Positions 33,263 to 42,559 of a DNA stretch of 64,000 nt are shown here, piece after piece. The notes beneath the pieces were generated by a model, which was given only the letters and a program-made list of their open reading frames with translations, did not search any database and was not told where the DNA came from. How positions within the stretch are numbered: position 1 is the stretch's first letter; every line of letters begins with the position of its first letter. The stretch is from DASUPK01 sp963801055. GTDB taxonomy: Bacteria > Actinomycetota > Thermoleophilia > Solirubrobacterales > 70-9. The stretch spans positions 1 through 64,000 of the forward strand of contig CAWDDE010000006.1 of NCBI GenBank assembly GCA_963801055.1. The letters run 5' to 3'. The translations under genes were made by a program, and so were the position numbers.

Positions 33263-34872
33263 GGGTCCAGCGACGGGCCGGGCCGGTACGTCGCGAGGGC
33301 CCGGGTGCATTGCCCTCGTGAGCGGATCAGCTCGTGCCGCCCGTTCCCGACGTCGACGAAGACGACGTTGGAGTACTGCTGGAGCTTCGCGGTGCCCGCT
33401 TCGGTGGGGCTGATCCTGTCGTACAGCGGGGTCGCCAGGCGATCAATGGCGACGCCCTTGGGCGAGCAGCGCAGTGTCGAGCCCCGGAACACGGGGTAGG
33501 TTTGGATCTCACTCGAGGTACGGAGCTGCGCGGCCGGCTTGAGGTCATAGTTGGTGTCGAAGATGGGCACCCCCCGCGCGGTTTCCGCCGGGTAGTCGAA
33601 GGCGAGGACGACGGCGCCGTCCGGGGCATGGGCGCGCTCGACGGCCGCCAGCACCTTCGGCTGGAACTCGGCGGAGCGCAGCCAGTCGTCCTGCTGGTGG
33701 ATGTCCTGGATCCCGAAGCCGATCGCCACGGCGATTGAGCCCGCGACGGCGAGCAGGTAGCCGTTTCGCCGGAGCAGCGAGCCCGCTGCCCGCATCACCG
33801 CCCAGACGAGCACGGCGGCCGGATAGAGCGCGAGGATGTTGACGCGATCCTCGATCCCCCGGAAGGTGGGCGTGTAGAAGGCCTGCGGGACGTAGACGAC
33901 CCAGCAGAGGGCGAGGGCCCCGAGCGCAACCGCAGCGACGGCCGGCCAGCGGATCCCAGGGGTGCCATCGACCCGAGCGGGAGCGCGCGAGCGCAGCGCG
34001 GCGGCGATCAGCACTGCGAGCGCGGCGCCGAGGACGATCGCGGTCACGGCGGGGGAGATCTCCGCCGGGATCGAGACGGGGAGCAGCGTTGCAGCGATCA
34101 CGTCGGCACCCCCCCGGGCGATATCGGGCACGTGGCGAAGCTGCTCGGCGAGCGTCTCGACATGCTTGTTCGTGTTCTCCGCCGTGTAGATCGCGGCCGC
34201 GGCGACCGCCGGGATGTCGAGCGCCATTCGAGGGAGCGCCCGGCGCCAGCCGCCGAGCCAGGCGTAGGCGGTCCAGGCGAACAACGCGACGCCGGTGGTG
34301 ACCTCGTACGTGAGGATGCTCGCCACGTAGCAGGCGGTGGCCGCCAGGTGGATCAGGATGCCGCGTTGGCCCTCGACCCGCAGGCCGCGCAGGGCGATCA
34401 GGAAGCCAGCGAAGAGCAGCAGGACGGCGAAGTTGTTGAGACCGCCTGTCGGCCACAACCTGACCGAGGAGGCCCAAGGGAAGAGCAGCGCCAACAGGGC
34501 GATCGGGATGGCGTCCTTGGGCGGAAAGCGAAGGCCGCGGATGACGAAGTAGAAGCCGACCGTGCAGCCGAGGGTGAGGAGCGCCACGACGAGGTGATGG
34601 CGGGCGGGATCCGTGCCGAGCACCTCGTATGAGCCGATCAGCAGGATGCCGAGGAGCGGCTTGGCCCCGAGGATGTCGAACTGCCGCGAGACCGCCTCGG
34701 AGAACCCGTAGGTGTGCCACTCCCACTGGATCGCCCAGTCGTCCGAGTAGAAGCCGCCGTCGGCGACCTGCCGGACGACGATCAACAGCCAGAGCCCGAG
34801 GGCGATCGCGATGGCGACGAACGCTGCGATCCGCACCTGCTGTGAGCCGGCGCGCCCCGACACGAATCCCAA
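33259..34872 (-). CDS. polytopic membrane protein, GT-C glycosyltransferase-like
   Basis: A 537-residue protein with about ten hydrophobic helices and a soluble C-terminal domain of about 140 residues (FDYPAETARGVPIFDTNYDLKP... to the end). An early periplasmic loop, VADGGFYSDDWAIQWEWH, has the acidic pair placed as in GT-C transferases that use polyprenyl-phosphate sugars, but no stronger motif is present. It may be a surface-polysaccharide transferase or polymerase. The start at 34872 is 10 bases after the fumC stop. Confidence 0.6.
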   Translation of the reverse strand: MGFVSGRAGSQQVRIAAFVAIAIALGLWLLIVVRQVADGGFYSDDWAIQWEWHTYGFSEAVSRQFDILGAKPLLGILLIGSYEVLGTDPARHHLVVALLTLGCTVGFYFVIRGLRFPPKDAIPIALLALLFPWASSVRLWPTGGLNNFAVLLLFAGFLIALRGLRVEGQRGILIHLAATACYVASILTYEVTTGVALFAWTAYAWLGGWRRALPRMALDIPAVAAAAIYTAENTNKHVETLAEQLRHVPDIARGGADVIAATLLPVSIPAEISPAVTAIVLGAALAVLIAAALRSRAPARVDGTPGIRWPAVAAVALGALALCWVVYVPQAFYTPTFRGIEDRVNILALYPAAVLVWAVMRAAGSLLRRNGYLLAVAGSIAVAIGFGIQDIHQQDDWLRSAEFQPKVLAAVERAHAPDGAVVLAFDYPAETARGVPIFDTNYDLKPAAQLRTSSEIQTYPVFRGSTLRCSPKGVAIDRLATPLYDRISPTEAGTAKLQQYSNVVFVDVGNGRHELIRSRGQCTRALATYRPGPSLDP

Positions 34873-34882
34873 GTGTTAGCGC

Positions 34883-36202
34883 TCAGTCGTGCGGGCGCGC
34901 CATCTTGCGATGGTCGAGCGCCTGTTCGAGGATCTCCTCGTCGACTCCCTTTTCCCGCGCCACCTCGCGCAGCGGCCGGCCGGAGGCATGGGCCTCCTTG
35001 ACGATCTCTGTGGCGCGGTCGTAGCCGATGTGGGGATTGAGCGCCGTGGCCGTCGCCAGCGTCGCCTCGGCGTGACGCTCCAGCATCACCTCGTTCGGCT
35101 CGATGCCGCTGACGCACTTCTCGTCGAGCGTGCGCACGGCGGAGGCCAGCAGTTTGATCGAGTCGAGCAGGTTGCGGGCGATCAGCGGCACCCGCACGTT
35201 GAGTTCGAACTGCCCCTGGCTCCCCGCCATCGTGATCGCGGTGTCATTGCCGATCACCTGGTCGGCAACCTGGATCACGACCTCCGGCACCACCGGGTTG
35301 ACCTTCCCGGGCATGATCGAGGAGCCCTTCTGCAGCTCGGGCAGCACGATCTCGGCGAGCCCTGCGCGCGGTCCGGAGCCCATCAGGGCAAGATCGTTGG
35401 CGATCTTGAGCAGGGAGACGGCCACTGTCTTGAGGGCGCCCGAGAGCTCCACCAGCGCGTCGCGGTTGCCCTGCGCCTCGAACGGGTCGGCGGGCTCGGA
35501 GATGTCGAGCCCAGTCTCAGCGCTGAGCTTCTCGCGGACCCTCGCGGCGAACTCAGGATGGGTGTTGAGCCCCGTGCCGGTGGCGGTGCCGCCGAGCGGG
35601 ATCTGTCCCACCCGGCCGAGCGTGGCGCGAACCCGCTCCGCTCCAAGGCGGATCTGCGCGGCATATCCGGAGAACTCCTGGCCGAGGGTGACCGGGACCG
35701 CGTCCATCAGGTGCGTGCGCCCCGCCTTGACCACGTCGGCGAAGTCGTCGGCCTTGCGCTCCAGCGCGGCGCGCAGCTCGTCGAGGGCGGGGAGCAGGTC
35801 GGAGTGGACCTCGCCCAGGGCGGCGAGGTGCACGGCGGAGGGGAAGACGTCGTTGGAGGACTGCCCCATGTTGACGTGGTCGTTGGGGTGAGCCTCGTCG
35901 CCCGCGAGCTCCGCCATCACCTCGTTCGCATTCATGTTCGAAGAGGTCCCTGAGCCGGTCTGGAACACGTCGATCGGAAACTGGTCGTCGTGTTCGCCAT
36001 TGGCGACTTCGTCGCCCGCCTTCGCAATCCGCTCGGCGAGGTCGGCGTCGAGCTTGCCCAGCTCGGCGTTCGCTCGCGCCGCGGCCGCCTTCAGCCTGCC
36101 CAGCCAGTGGATGACTGGCGCGGGGATCGGCTGGCCCGAGATCTGGAAGTTCTTGACGGCCTTGGACGTCTCATCACCCCACAGTTCGGTTCGTGTCGCC
36201 AC
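34883..36202 (-). CDS. fumC: class II fumarate hydratase
   Basis: Reversible hydration of fumarate to malate in the TCA cycle. The 439 residues show TELWGDETSKAVKNFQIS, QTGSGTSSNMNANEV, HVNMGQSSNDVFPSAVHLAA, GRTHLMDAVPVTLGQEFSGYA, the GTATGTGLNTHP loop, and the mobile catalytic loop GSSIMPGKVNPVVPE with the base Ser. NMNANEV and AVKNF are fumarase rather than aspartase features. The length is slightly under E. coli FumC (467). Confidence 0.93.
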   Translation of the reverse strand: MATRTELWGDETSKAVKNFQISGQPIPAPVIHWLGRLKAAAARANAELGKLDADLAERIAKAGDEVANGEHDDQFPIDVFQTGSGTSSNMNANEVMAELAGDEAHPNDHVNMGQSSNDVFPSAVHLAALGEVHSDLLPALDELRAALERKADDFADVVKAGRTHLMDAVPVTLGQEFSGYAAQIRLGAERVRATLGRVGQIPLGGTATGTGLNTHPEFAARVREKLSAETGLDISEPADPFEAQGNRDALVELSGALKTVAVSLLKIANDLALMGSGPRAGLAEIVLPELQKGSSIMPGKVNPVVPEVVIQVADQVIGNDTAITMAGSQGQFELNVRVPLIARNLLDSIKLLASAVRTLDEKCVSGIEPNEVMLERHAEATLATATALNPHIGYDRATEIVKEAHASGRPLREVAREKGVDEEILEQALDHRKMARPHD

Positions 36203-36215
36203 CCACTCAGGCTAT

Positions 36216-36683
36216 CTACCCGGATTGGCGGCCGGCGGCGTAGCCCCGTCCGAAGGCGCGCTCGAAGGTCGCCGGCAGCGTCCCGCCGGTCTGGCTGAAG
36301 CGAGCGGCGGAGTTGAGCCGACGCACGAGGTCGGTGTGAATGGCATCGGCTCCCTTGCTGACCGCGCCGAGCAGGTAGCCGAGCTCGAGCGGAGCCGGGC
36401 CCGCCGGGTCACGCCGGGCCTCGGCGTTGAGCTTGGTCGCCGCGACGATCATCTCCTGGCCGATGCTGGCGAGCTGGCCCGCATCCTGCTCCGGGACGAG
36501 GCAGTCGGAGATCGGTGTGGTCCCGGCCAGCCGAACCGGCGCGGGAGCGCTCTCGAGCGACCGCAGATACGCCTGGTTGCCGGCCAGGCAGGCCGCGGGG
36601 GCCTCGTCGTTCTGCTCGTTGCCGCAGCCGCCGATCAGGACGACGGCTGCGGCCACCACCGTGAGGGCGACTGCCTGGCGCAT
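36216..36683 (-). CDS. small lipoprotein of unknown function
   Basis: A 155-residue product whose first 20 residues, ALTVVAAAVVLIGGCGNEQ, form a lipoprotein signal with lipobox IGGC. The mature part is helical and polar, with two further Cys (PAACLAGNQ and SDCLVPEQ) that may pair outside the membrane. No family recognised. It lies 13 bases upstream of fumC in the same direction and is divergent from the MarR gene. Confidence 0.65.
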   Translation of the reverse strand: MRQAVALTVVAAAVVLIGGCGNEQNDEAPAACLAGNQAYLRSLESAPAPVRLAGTTPISDCLVPEQDAGQLASIGQEMIVAATKLNAEARRDPAGPAPLELGYLLGAVSKGADAIHTDLVRRLNSAARFSQTGGTLPATFERAFGRGYAAGRQSG

Positions 36684-36725
36684 GACGTGATCGTACGTCC
36701 GCCGCGGCCCATAACTTGATCAGCG

Positions 36726-37178
36726 GTGACCGACGAGGCGACGCCCCTTCGCCCCATCGATCCGCTCGCCCATCGGGCCCTGGAGGCGCTCGTGCGGGCC
36801 GAGGCGATCCTGACGCGCCGCTTGGCGGCGGACCTCGAGAGGATCGGCGTCTCCGCGACCGGCTTCACCATGCTCGTCCTGCTGACCAGCGCCGGGGGGC
36901 GCCTCGAGCTGCGGACGATGCGCCGCCGTCTCGGGGCCTCGAAGGCGACCGCGACCGAGGTGCTGGACACCCTCGAGAACCGCGGCTTCGTCAATCGCAG
37001 CAGGTTGGAGAGCGACCGCAGAGCGGTCGCCGTGGCCCTCACCCAGGCGGGCTACAACCTCGTCACACATGCGTTCCCGGGGCACGCGGAGCGCGTCCGG
37101 GAGGCGTTCGGCGTGCTCGACGAGACCGAGAAGCGGCAGCTCGCAGACCTCTGCCGCAAGCTCGACCGCGCGGCGTAG
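36726..37178 (+). CDS. MarR family transcriptional regulator
   Basis: A 150-residue regulator from GTG 36726. The winged helix is visible in TMLVLLTSAGGRLELRTMRRRLGASKATATEVLDTLENRGFVNR, followed by the wing SRLESDRRAVAVALTQAG. Dimer helices flank it. It is divergent from the lipoprotein gene, with only 42 bases between starts, so it may control that gene and itself. Ligand unknown. Confidence 0.85.
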   Translation: MTDEATPLRPIDPLAHRALEALVRAEAILTRRLAADLERIGVSATGFTMLVLLTSAGGRLELRTMRRRLGASKATATEVLDTLENRGFVNRSRLESDRRAVAVALTQAGYNLVTHAFPGHAERVREAFGVLDETEKRQLADLCRKLDRAA

Positions 37179-37185
37179 CGGGCTA

Positions 37186-37407
37186 CTAGTAGCCCGAGCG
37201 CCGACGAGGTTCGACGTGGTCGTCGAGGGTCGGGTCCGGCCTGCCTCGGACGAAGGTCAGGTAGAGACCGAGGACCAATCCGACGGCGCCGACGATCATC
37301 AGGATCAGGCCGGCCGTTGGGATGTCCACGGCCTGCCAGTTGTCCTTGACCGCATAACGCAGGATGGCGCCGACCGCGATCAGGAACAGAGAAGTGCCAA
37401 TCGTCAT
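37186..37407 (-). CDS. DUF6458-type small membrane protein
   Basis: A 73-residue protein with two hydrophobic helices, MTIGTSLFLIAVGAILRYAV and GLILMIVGAVGLVLGLYLTF, joined by a short loop (KDNWQAVDIPTA), and an Arg-rich tail. This matches a small actinobacterial family (DUF6458) of unknown role. Convergent with the MarR gene. Confidence 0.7.
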   Translation of the reverse strand: MTIGTSLFLIAVGAILRYAVKDNWQAVDIPTAGLILMIVGAVGLVLGLYLTFVRGRPDPTLDDHVEPRRRSGY

Positions 37408-37528
37408 ATCTGCATGCTGCTCGCCAGCGCGGGTCGTAAACCCTCCCCGACGAAGATCTCAGGTCGCCCAGGCCAGGGATCTGATTGCCCGCTAGCGTCG
37501 GGCTCAATCCGACCTGAAGGGAGCTCAA

Positions 37529-37952
37529 ATGGACCAGCGCCTCACACTCGTCACGCTAGGGGTCTCCGACCTCGACCGCGCCCGCAACTTCTACGAGGCG
37601 CTCGGCTGGCGCAGCGGGGCCGAGGAGGGGGATGACGTGGTCTTCTTCCAGGCGGGCTGCATGGTTGTCGCCCTCTGGGACCGGGCGAAGCTGGCGGAGG
37701 ACAGCGCGGTCAGCGACGCCGGAGGTTGGGGTGGCGTGACCTTCGCCTATAACACCCGCTCGCCGGAGGAGGTCGACCAGGTGATCGAGGAGGCTCGCGC
37801 GGCCGGCGCCACGATAGGGCGAGAGCCGGGCAAGACCTTCTGGGGCGGACATTCGGGAATCTTCATCGACCCCGACGGGTCACCCGTGGGAGGTGGCGCA
37901 CAACCCGCGCTGGACGATCGAGGACGACGGCTCCCTCACCCTGCCCGGCTGA
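37529..37952 (+). CDS. VOC/glyoxalase-family protein, 3' frameshift
   Basis: The gene begins MDQRLTLVTLGVSDLDRARNF after a good Shine-Dalgarno (AAGGGAG). It shows the VOC pattern: FYEALGWRSGAEEGDDVVFFQAGCMVVALW, GVTFAYNTRSPEEVDQVIEEARAAGA and GHSGIFIDPDG. After that the frame fails. One base earlier or later it reads HPWEVAHNPRWTIEDDGS and stops at 37952, the normal end of this family. An extra base at about 37876-37882 is therefore likely. As written, the frame runs on without a stop into ileS and would create a false fusion. Substrate unknown. Confidence 0.75.
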
Positions 37953-38005
37953 TCTCGCCGAGCCGGGTCGGGCCCGGCGCGCCCGGCTGCCAGAATCCGC
38001 CGCTC

Positions 38006-41000
38006 ATGGCGAGATTCCGGCCAGTCGACCCGAAGCAGTCCTTCCCAGAGCTCGAGGAGCGCATCCTCGAGCGCTGGGGCGAGCGCAATGTCTTCCACCG
38101 CTCGCTCGCCAACCGCGAGTCGGATCCCCTCTGGGGCTTCTACGAGGGACCGCCGACGGCGAACGGCCCCCCCGGTTCCCATCACGTCCTCGCCCGCGTC
38201 TTCAAGGACATCTATCCCCGCTTCAGGACCATGACCGGCCACCTCGTCCCCCGCAAGGCCGGCTGGGACTGCCACGGGCTTCCCGTGGAGCTCGAGGTCG
38301 AACGCGAGCTCGGGATCACCTCGAAGGAGGAGATCGAGGACTACGGGATCGCGGAGTTCAACGACCGCTGCCGCGAGTCCGTCTTCCGCTACGTCGAGGA
38401 GTGGAACCGCCTCACCGAGCGGATCGGCTTCTGGCTCGATCTCGACGACCCCTACGTGACGATGACCAACGAGTACATCGAGTCGGTCTGGTGGGCGCTC
38501 CGGCGCATCTGGGACGACGGGCGGCTCTACGAGGACTACAAGGTCGTCCCCTACTGCCCGCGCGACGGCACCGCGCTCTCCTCGCACGAGGTGGCGATGG
38601 GCTATCACGACGTCGAGGACCCCTCCGTATACGTCAAGCTCCCCATCCGGCAGCCCGCCGCCAGCGACCAGATCCCCGAGTCACCGCTCGAGCCCGGCGA
38701 TCAGCTGCTCGTCTGGACCACGACGCCCTGGACCCTGATCACGAACGCAGCCGTTGCGGCCGGGCCCGAGATCGAGTACGTCCGGGCACGCCTCGGCGAT
38801 GAGGTCTTCGTGCTGGCACGGAATCGGGTCGAGCACGCCCTGGGCGACGAGGCCGAGGTGCTCGCCCACTTCCCCGGCGAAGCCCTGGCCGGAACCCGGT
38901 ACGAGCCCCCTTTCGACTACATCACGGACTACGGCCCTCGCGGCCACACCGTCCTGCTCGCGGATTTCGTCACCACGGACGAGGGGACAGGGCTCGTCCA
39001 CACGGCAATTGCCTTCGGCGAGGACGACTTCCGCCTGGGCGAGCAGTACGGGATCAAGCTGCAGAACCCGGTCGACGACCGGGGCCGTTTCGACGAGCGG
39101 ATCACCGACTTCGCCGGCCGCTTCGTGAAGGAGGCGGACCAGGACATCGTCGAGGCCCTCGATCAGAAGGGCAGGCTGCTGCGCGCCGAGACCTACCTGC
39201 ACGCCTATCCGCACTGCTGGCGCTGCGACACGCCGCTCCTCTACTACGCAAAGGCGAGCTGGTACGTGAAGACCACCGCGGTGCGCGACCGGATGCTGGC
39301 CGCCAACGAGGAAATCGGCTGGCATCCAGAGCACATCAAGCACGGCCGCTTCGGCAAGTGGCTCGAGGGCAACGTCGACTGGGCGCTCTCACGCGACCGC
39401 TACTGGGGGACGCCGCTGCCGATCTGGGAGTGCGACGCTGAGGATTGCGAGGAGCGCTTCTGCGCCGGCTCGATCGCCGACATCTCCGAACGCGGTGGTG
39501 AGATCCCGGAGGACCTCCACCGCCCCTACATCGACGAGGTTTCATTCGCCTGCGAGCGCGAGGGCTGCGAGGGAACGATGCGCCGGGTCCCCTCGGTGAT
39601 CGACGCCTGGTTCGACTCCGGCTCGATGCCCTGGGCGCAGTTCCACTACCCGTTCGAGAACGCCGGTCTCTTCGAGGAGCGCTTCCCCGCCGACTTCATC
39701 TGCGAGGCGATCGACCAGACCCGCGGCTGGTTCTACACCCTGCTCGCCGAGGCGGTCCTGCTCTTCGACACCTCGAGCTACCGCAACGTCGTCTGCCTCG
39801 GCCTGATCCTCGACCCGGAAGGACAGAAGATGTCGAAGAGCCGCGGCAACGTGGTCGAGCCCTGGGACGTCATCGACCGCCACGGCGCCGACGCATTCCG
39901 CTGGTACTACTTCGCCTCGCAGCAGCCCTGGACGGGCTACCGCTTCTCGGTCGAGACGGTTGGCGAGGCGGTCCGACAATTCCTCCTCACCCTCTGGAAC
40001 ACGTACTCGTTCTGGGTCACCTACGCCAACGCCTCGGGCGTCGAGACCGGGGAGCTCCCGTACCTCCCGAGGTGGACCGGCGGGGGCTCCGAGGACGTCA
40101 CCGAGCTCGATCGCTGGGCGGTCTCCCGCCTGCAGCGGACGATCGCGGAGGTCAGGGAGCACATGGAGGGCTTCGACTGCACGACGGCCGCCCGCGCGAT
40201 CGCCGAGTACACCGAGGAGCTCTCCAACTGGTACGTGCGACTCAACCGCCGCCGCTTCTGGGATGGGGACCGGGCGGCGCTGGAGACGCTTCGCTTCTGC
40301 CTGGGCGAGACGGCCAAGATGCTCGCCCCGTTCACGCCGTTCATCGCCGACGAGATCTACGCGAACCTTCTCTTCGGCGAGGAGACCGCGCTCGAGCAGC
40401 CGGTTGGCGAGTGGACGAGCGAGCACCCGGACTCGATCCACCTCTGCGACTTCCCCGAGGTGGACGAGGCGCTCATCGAGGGGCAGCTCGAGGAGGGCAT
40501 GGACGCGGTCCGGCGCACGATCGAACTCGGCCGCGCGGCCCGCGCGCAGGCAAAGGTGAAGCTGCGCCAGCCACTCCGCAGGGCGGTCGTCGTCGCCTCG
40601 GAGACGGAGCGGGCGGCGATCGAGCGGCTCGCCGACGTCGTCGCCTCGGAGCTCAACGTCAAGGAGCTCGACTTCGTTCACTCCGAAGCGGAGCTGGTCT
40701 CCTACCGGGTCAGGCCCAACTACCGGTCGCTCGGTCCGCGGTTCGGTAAGAAGATGCCCCAGGTGGCGGCCGCCGTCGAGGCGCTCGACGCCGGCGGTGT
40801 CGCCGAGCAGCTCGAGGCCGGGGCTGAGGTGGGCATTGCGATCGACGGCAAGGAGCACACGCTCTCGGCCGACGACATCAACCTGGTGATGGAGCCGCTC
40901 GAGGGCTACCAGGTGGAGGCGGAGGCCGGTCACGCGGTCGCCCTGGAGCTCGATCTCGACGACGAGCTGCGCCGCGAGGGGCTGGCTCGCGAGGTCGTCC

Positions 41001-41221
41001 GCGCCGTTCAGGAGGCCCGCAAGCAGGCTGGCCTCGACGTCTCCGACCGGATTGCGCTCGAGCTCGGCGGCGACGACGAGCTGCTCGCCGCCGCTCGCGA
41101 GCACGAGACCTACATTGCGGGGGAGACCCTGGCGACCTCGGTCGACTACGGCGCGGACGGCGCGGGCGAGAAGGCCACCATCGAGGGGCGCGAGCTGCGC
41201 ATCGCCGTCAGCAAGGCCTGA
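38006..41221 (+). CDS. ileS: isoleucyl-tRNA synthetase
   Basis: Charges tRNA-Ile. From ATG 38006 the protein has 1071 residues, normal for the long form. Landmarks are the HIGH-like region PPTANGPPGSHHVLARVFKD (PGxHH variant), KAGWDCHGLPVELEVERELG, editing-domain TTTPWTLITNAAVA with GTGLVHTAIAFGEDD, CDAEDCEERFC zinc-like Cys, SRDRYWGTPLPIWEC, and the KMSKS loop QKMSKSRGNVVEPW. The in-frame open region upstream belongs to the frameshifted glyoxalase-like gene and is not part of the enzyme. Confidence 0.93.
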   Translation: MARFRPVDPKQSFPELEERILERWGERNVFHRSLANRESDPLWGFYEGPPTANGPPGSHHVLARVFKDIYPRFRTMTGHLVPRKAGWDCHGLPVELEVERELGITSKEEIEDYGIAEFNDRCRESVFRYVEEWNRLTERIGFWLDLDDPYVTMTNEYIESVWWALRRIWDDGRLYEDYKVVPYCPRDGTALSSHEVAMGYHDVEDPSVYVKLPIRQPAASDQIPESPLEPGDQLLVWTTTPWTLITNAAVAAGPEIEYVRARLGDEVFVLARNRVEHALGDEAEVLAHFPGEALAGTRYEPPFDYITDYGPRGHTVLLADFVTTDEGTGLVHTAIAFGEDDFRLGEQYGIKLQNPVDDRGRFDERITDFAGRFVKEADQDIVEALDQKGRLLRAETYLHAYPHCWRCDTPLLYYAKASWYVKTTAVRDRMLAANEEIGWHPEHIKHGRFGKWLEGNVDWALSRDRYWGTPLPIWECDAEDCEERFCAGSIADISERGGEIPEDLHRPYIDEVSFACEREGCEGTMRRVPSVIDAWFDSGSMPWAQFHYPFENAGLFEERFPADFICEAIDQTRGWFYTLLAEAVLLFDTSSYRNVVCLGLILDPEGQKMSKSRGNVVEPWDVIDRHGADAFRWYYFASQQPWTGYRFSVETVGEAVRQFLLTLWNTYSFWVTYANASGVETGELPYLPRWTGGGSEDVTELDRWAVSRLQRTIAEVREHMEGFDCTTAARAIAEYTEELSNWYVRLNRRRFWDGDRAALETLRFCLGETAKMLAPFTPFIADEIYANLLFGEETALEQPVGEWTSEHPDSIHLCDFPEVDEALIEGQLEEGMDAVRRTIELGRAARAQAKVKLRQPLRRAVVVASETERAAIERLADVVASELNVKELDFVHSEAELVSYRVRPNYRSLGPRFGKKMPQVAAAVEALDAGGVAEQLEAGAEVGIAIDGKEHTLSADDINLVMEPLEGYQVEAEAGHAVALELDLDDELRREGLAREVVRAVQEARKQAGLDVSDRIALELGGDDELLAAAREHETYIAGETLATSVDYGADGAGEKATIEGRELRIAVSKA

Positions 41222-41908
41222 GTGGCGGCCCCGGAGCCAGCCGGCAGCCGGATCGCCGCCGTCATCTTCGACCTCGATGGCGTCCTGCTCGACTCCGAGA
41301 CGACGTGGGTGAACGTCAAGAGGGAGTTCGCCGAGGAGTCCGGCGGCCATTGGAAGGACACCGCGAAGTGGGACATGCTCGGCATGAGCTCCGTCGAGTG
41401 GTCCCGGTACATGCACGAGGAGCTCGGCGTCCCGGTCCCGCCGGAGAAGATCTCGGCAGAGGTGGCCGACCGCGTCGCGAAGCGCTACCGGGAGCGGCTG
41501 CCTCTGTTGCCCGGCGCCACCGATGAGGTGCGCTCCCTGGCTCGGGAGTGGCCGCTGGCGGTGGCCTCATCCTCGAACAGGAACGTGATCGACCTGGTCA
41601 TCGAGAAGGCGGGACTCGCCGACGCATTCGCCGCGACGGTCTCCTCGGAGGAGGTCGAGCGCGGCAAGCCCGCAGCCGACGTTTACCTGGAGGCGGCGAG
41701 GCGCCTGGGAGTCGATCCGGAGTCGTGCGCGGCGATCGAGGACTCGGGTAACGGGATTCGCTCGGCACACGCGGCGGGGATGGCGGTGATCGCTGTCCCC
41801 AACGAGGACTTCCCTCCCGATCCCGATGCCCTCGCTCTCGCGGAGCTCGTGCTCGACTCGCTGAGGGAGCTCAGCCCCGACCGGATTCGCGGGCTCCGGA
41901 CCGCCTGA
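41222..41908 (+). CDS. HAD-superfamily phosphatase (beta-phosphoglucomutase-like)
   Basis: A 228-residue hydrolase starting at GTG 41222, immediately after the ileS stop. All four HAD motifs are present: VIFDLDGVLLDSE (nucleophile Asp), VASSSNRNVIDLVIEKAGL, the Lys in EEVERGKPAADVYLEAARRLGVD, and IEDSGNGIRSAHAAGMAVIAVP. The cap lies between motifs I and II (C1 type). It is a small-molecule phosphate monoesterase or phosphomutase; substrate unknown. Its end overlaps the convergent RibD-C gene by 38 bases. Confidence 0.88.
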   Translation: MAAPEPAGSRIAAVIFDLDGVLLDSETTWVNVKREFAEESGGHWKDTAKWDMLGMSSVEWSRYMHEELGVPVPPEKISAEVADRVAKRYRERLPLLPGATDEVRSLAREWPLAVASSSNRNVIDLVIEKAGLADAFAATVSSEEVERGKPAADVYLEAARRLGVDPESCAAIEDSGNGIRSAHAAGMAVIAVPNEDFPPDPDALALAELVLDSLRELSPDRIRGLRTA

Positions 41909-42461
41909 CCTCGTAGGTCAGGCCGACCATCCCGCTCGAGAAGGTCCGTGCTCCGATCAGCTGCATCGCCCCGCCCGGCAGTCGCCGGTCGAAGAGCGGC
42001 TTTCCCTGGCCGAGCACGACCGGAACGATGGTCACCTCCACCCGGTCGAGAAGGTCGTGATCGGCGAACTGGGATGCCACGTTGCCGCCACCGACGACCC
42101 AGAGATCCCGCTCGCCCGCCGCGGCGAGCATCTCGTCGATCAGATCCGGAATCTTGGCGTCGACGACCCGGATGTCGACCCGGTCGCCTTCCGGTCGATC
42201 GAGCTCGCGTGAGCTCAGGACCCAGGTCGGCTTGTCCGCATAGGGCCAGCCGCCACCGTGTGCGAGTACCCACTCGTAGGTCACAGAGCCCATCACCGTG
42301 GCCCCGATTCCCGCGTAGAAGCTCTCGTACCCGCCCTGGCCCTCGTCAGAGTCGGCTCCCTCGAACTCCCCCTCGTAGTTGAGCAGCCAGTCCAACGTGT
42401 CGTCGGACTCGGCGATGTACCCGTCGAGGGTGGCGGCGCAGTAGTAGCGGACCAGGGTCAT
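41871..42461 (-). CDS. dihydrofolate reductase-like (RibD C-terminal) protein
   Basis: A 196-residue NAD(P)H-binding protein of the RibD-C/YwjB group. It begins LVRYYCAATLDGYIAESDDTLDWLL, then GATVMGSVTYEWVL, PTWVLSSRELDRPEG, the glycine motif LWVVGGGNVASQFADHDLLDRVEVTIVPVVLGQGKPLF, and a terminal strand SSGMVGLTYEVRR. Family members are often isolated reductases of unknown substrate. The 3' end overlaps the HAD gene (convergent). Confidence 0.8.
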   Translation of the reverse strand: MTLVRYYCAATLDGYIAESDDTLDWLLNYEGEFEGADSDEGQGGYESFYAGIGATVMGSVTYEWVLAHGGGWPYADKPTWVLSSRELDRPEGDRVDIRVVDAKIPDLIDEMLAAAGERDLWVVGGGNVASQFADHDLLDRVEVTIVPVVLGQGKPLFDRRLPGGAMQLIGARTFSSGMVGLTYEVRRSGARESGRG

Positions 42462-42514
42462 CTAGACGGCTTCGCCATCAGATCGCCGCCACAAGCGGCC
42501 GCCCCGCACAACCG

Positions 42515-42552
42515 CTCAGGGCTTCGCCCTTCGCTCATGATGGAGCGGCCTG
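42515..42552 (-). repeat. intergenic repeat copy A, after trxA stop
   Basis: On the minus strand, 8 bases past the trxA stop, the sequence begins CAGGCCGCTCCAT and then reaches a GGGCGAAGCCC mini-hairpin. The same arrangement occurs at 47830-47864, again about 8 bases past a stop codon. The central spacer differs. It may be a REP-like element or part of a transcription end. Confidence 0.6.
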
Positions 42553-42559
42553 GTGGCGG

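Noticed and set aside
37529..41221. A natural glyoxalase-IleRS fusion enzyme
   Set aside because: The link has no homology, the VOC ending and stop are found one frame over, and ileS has its own start at 38006.
39542..41416. A 624-codon minus-strand frame opposite ileS
   Set aside because: Pure shadow of isoleucyl-tRNA synthetase; no motif of its own.
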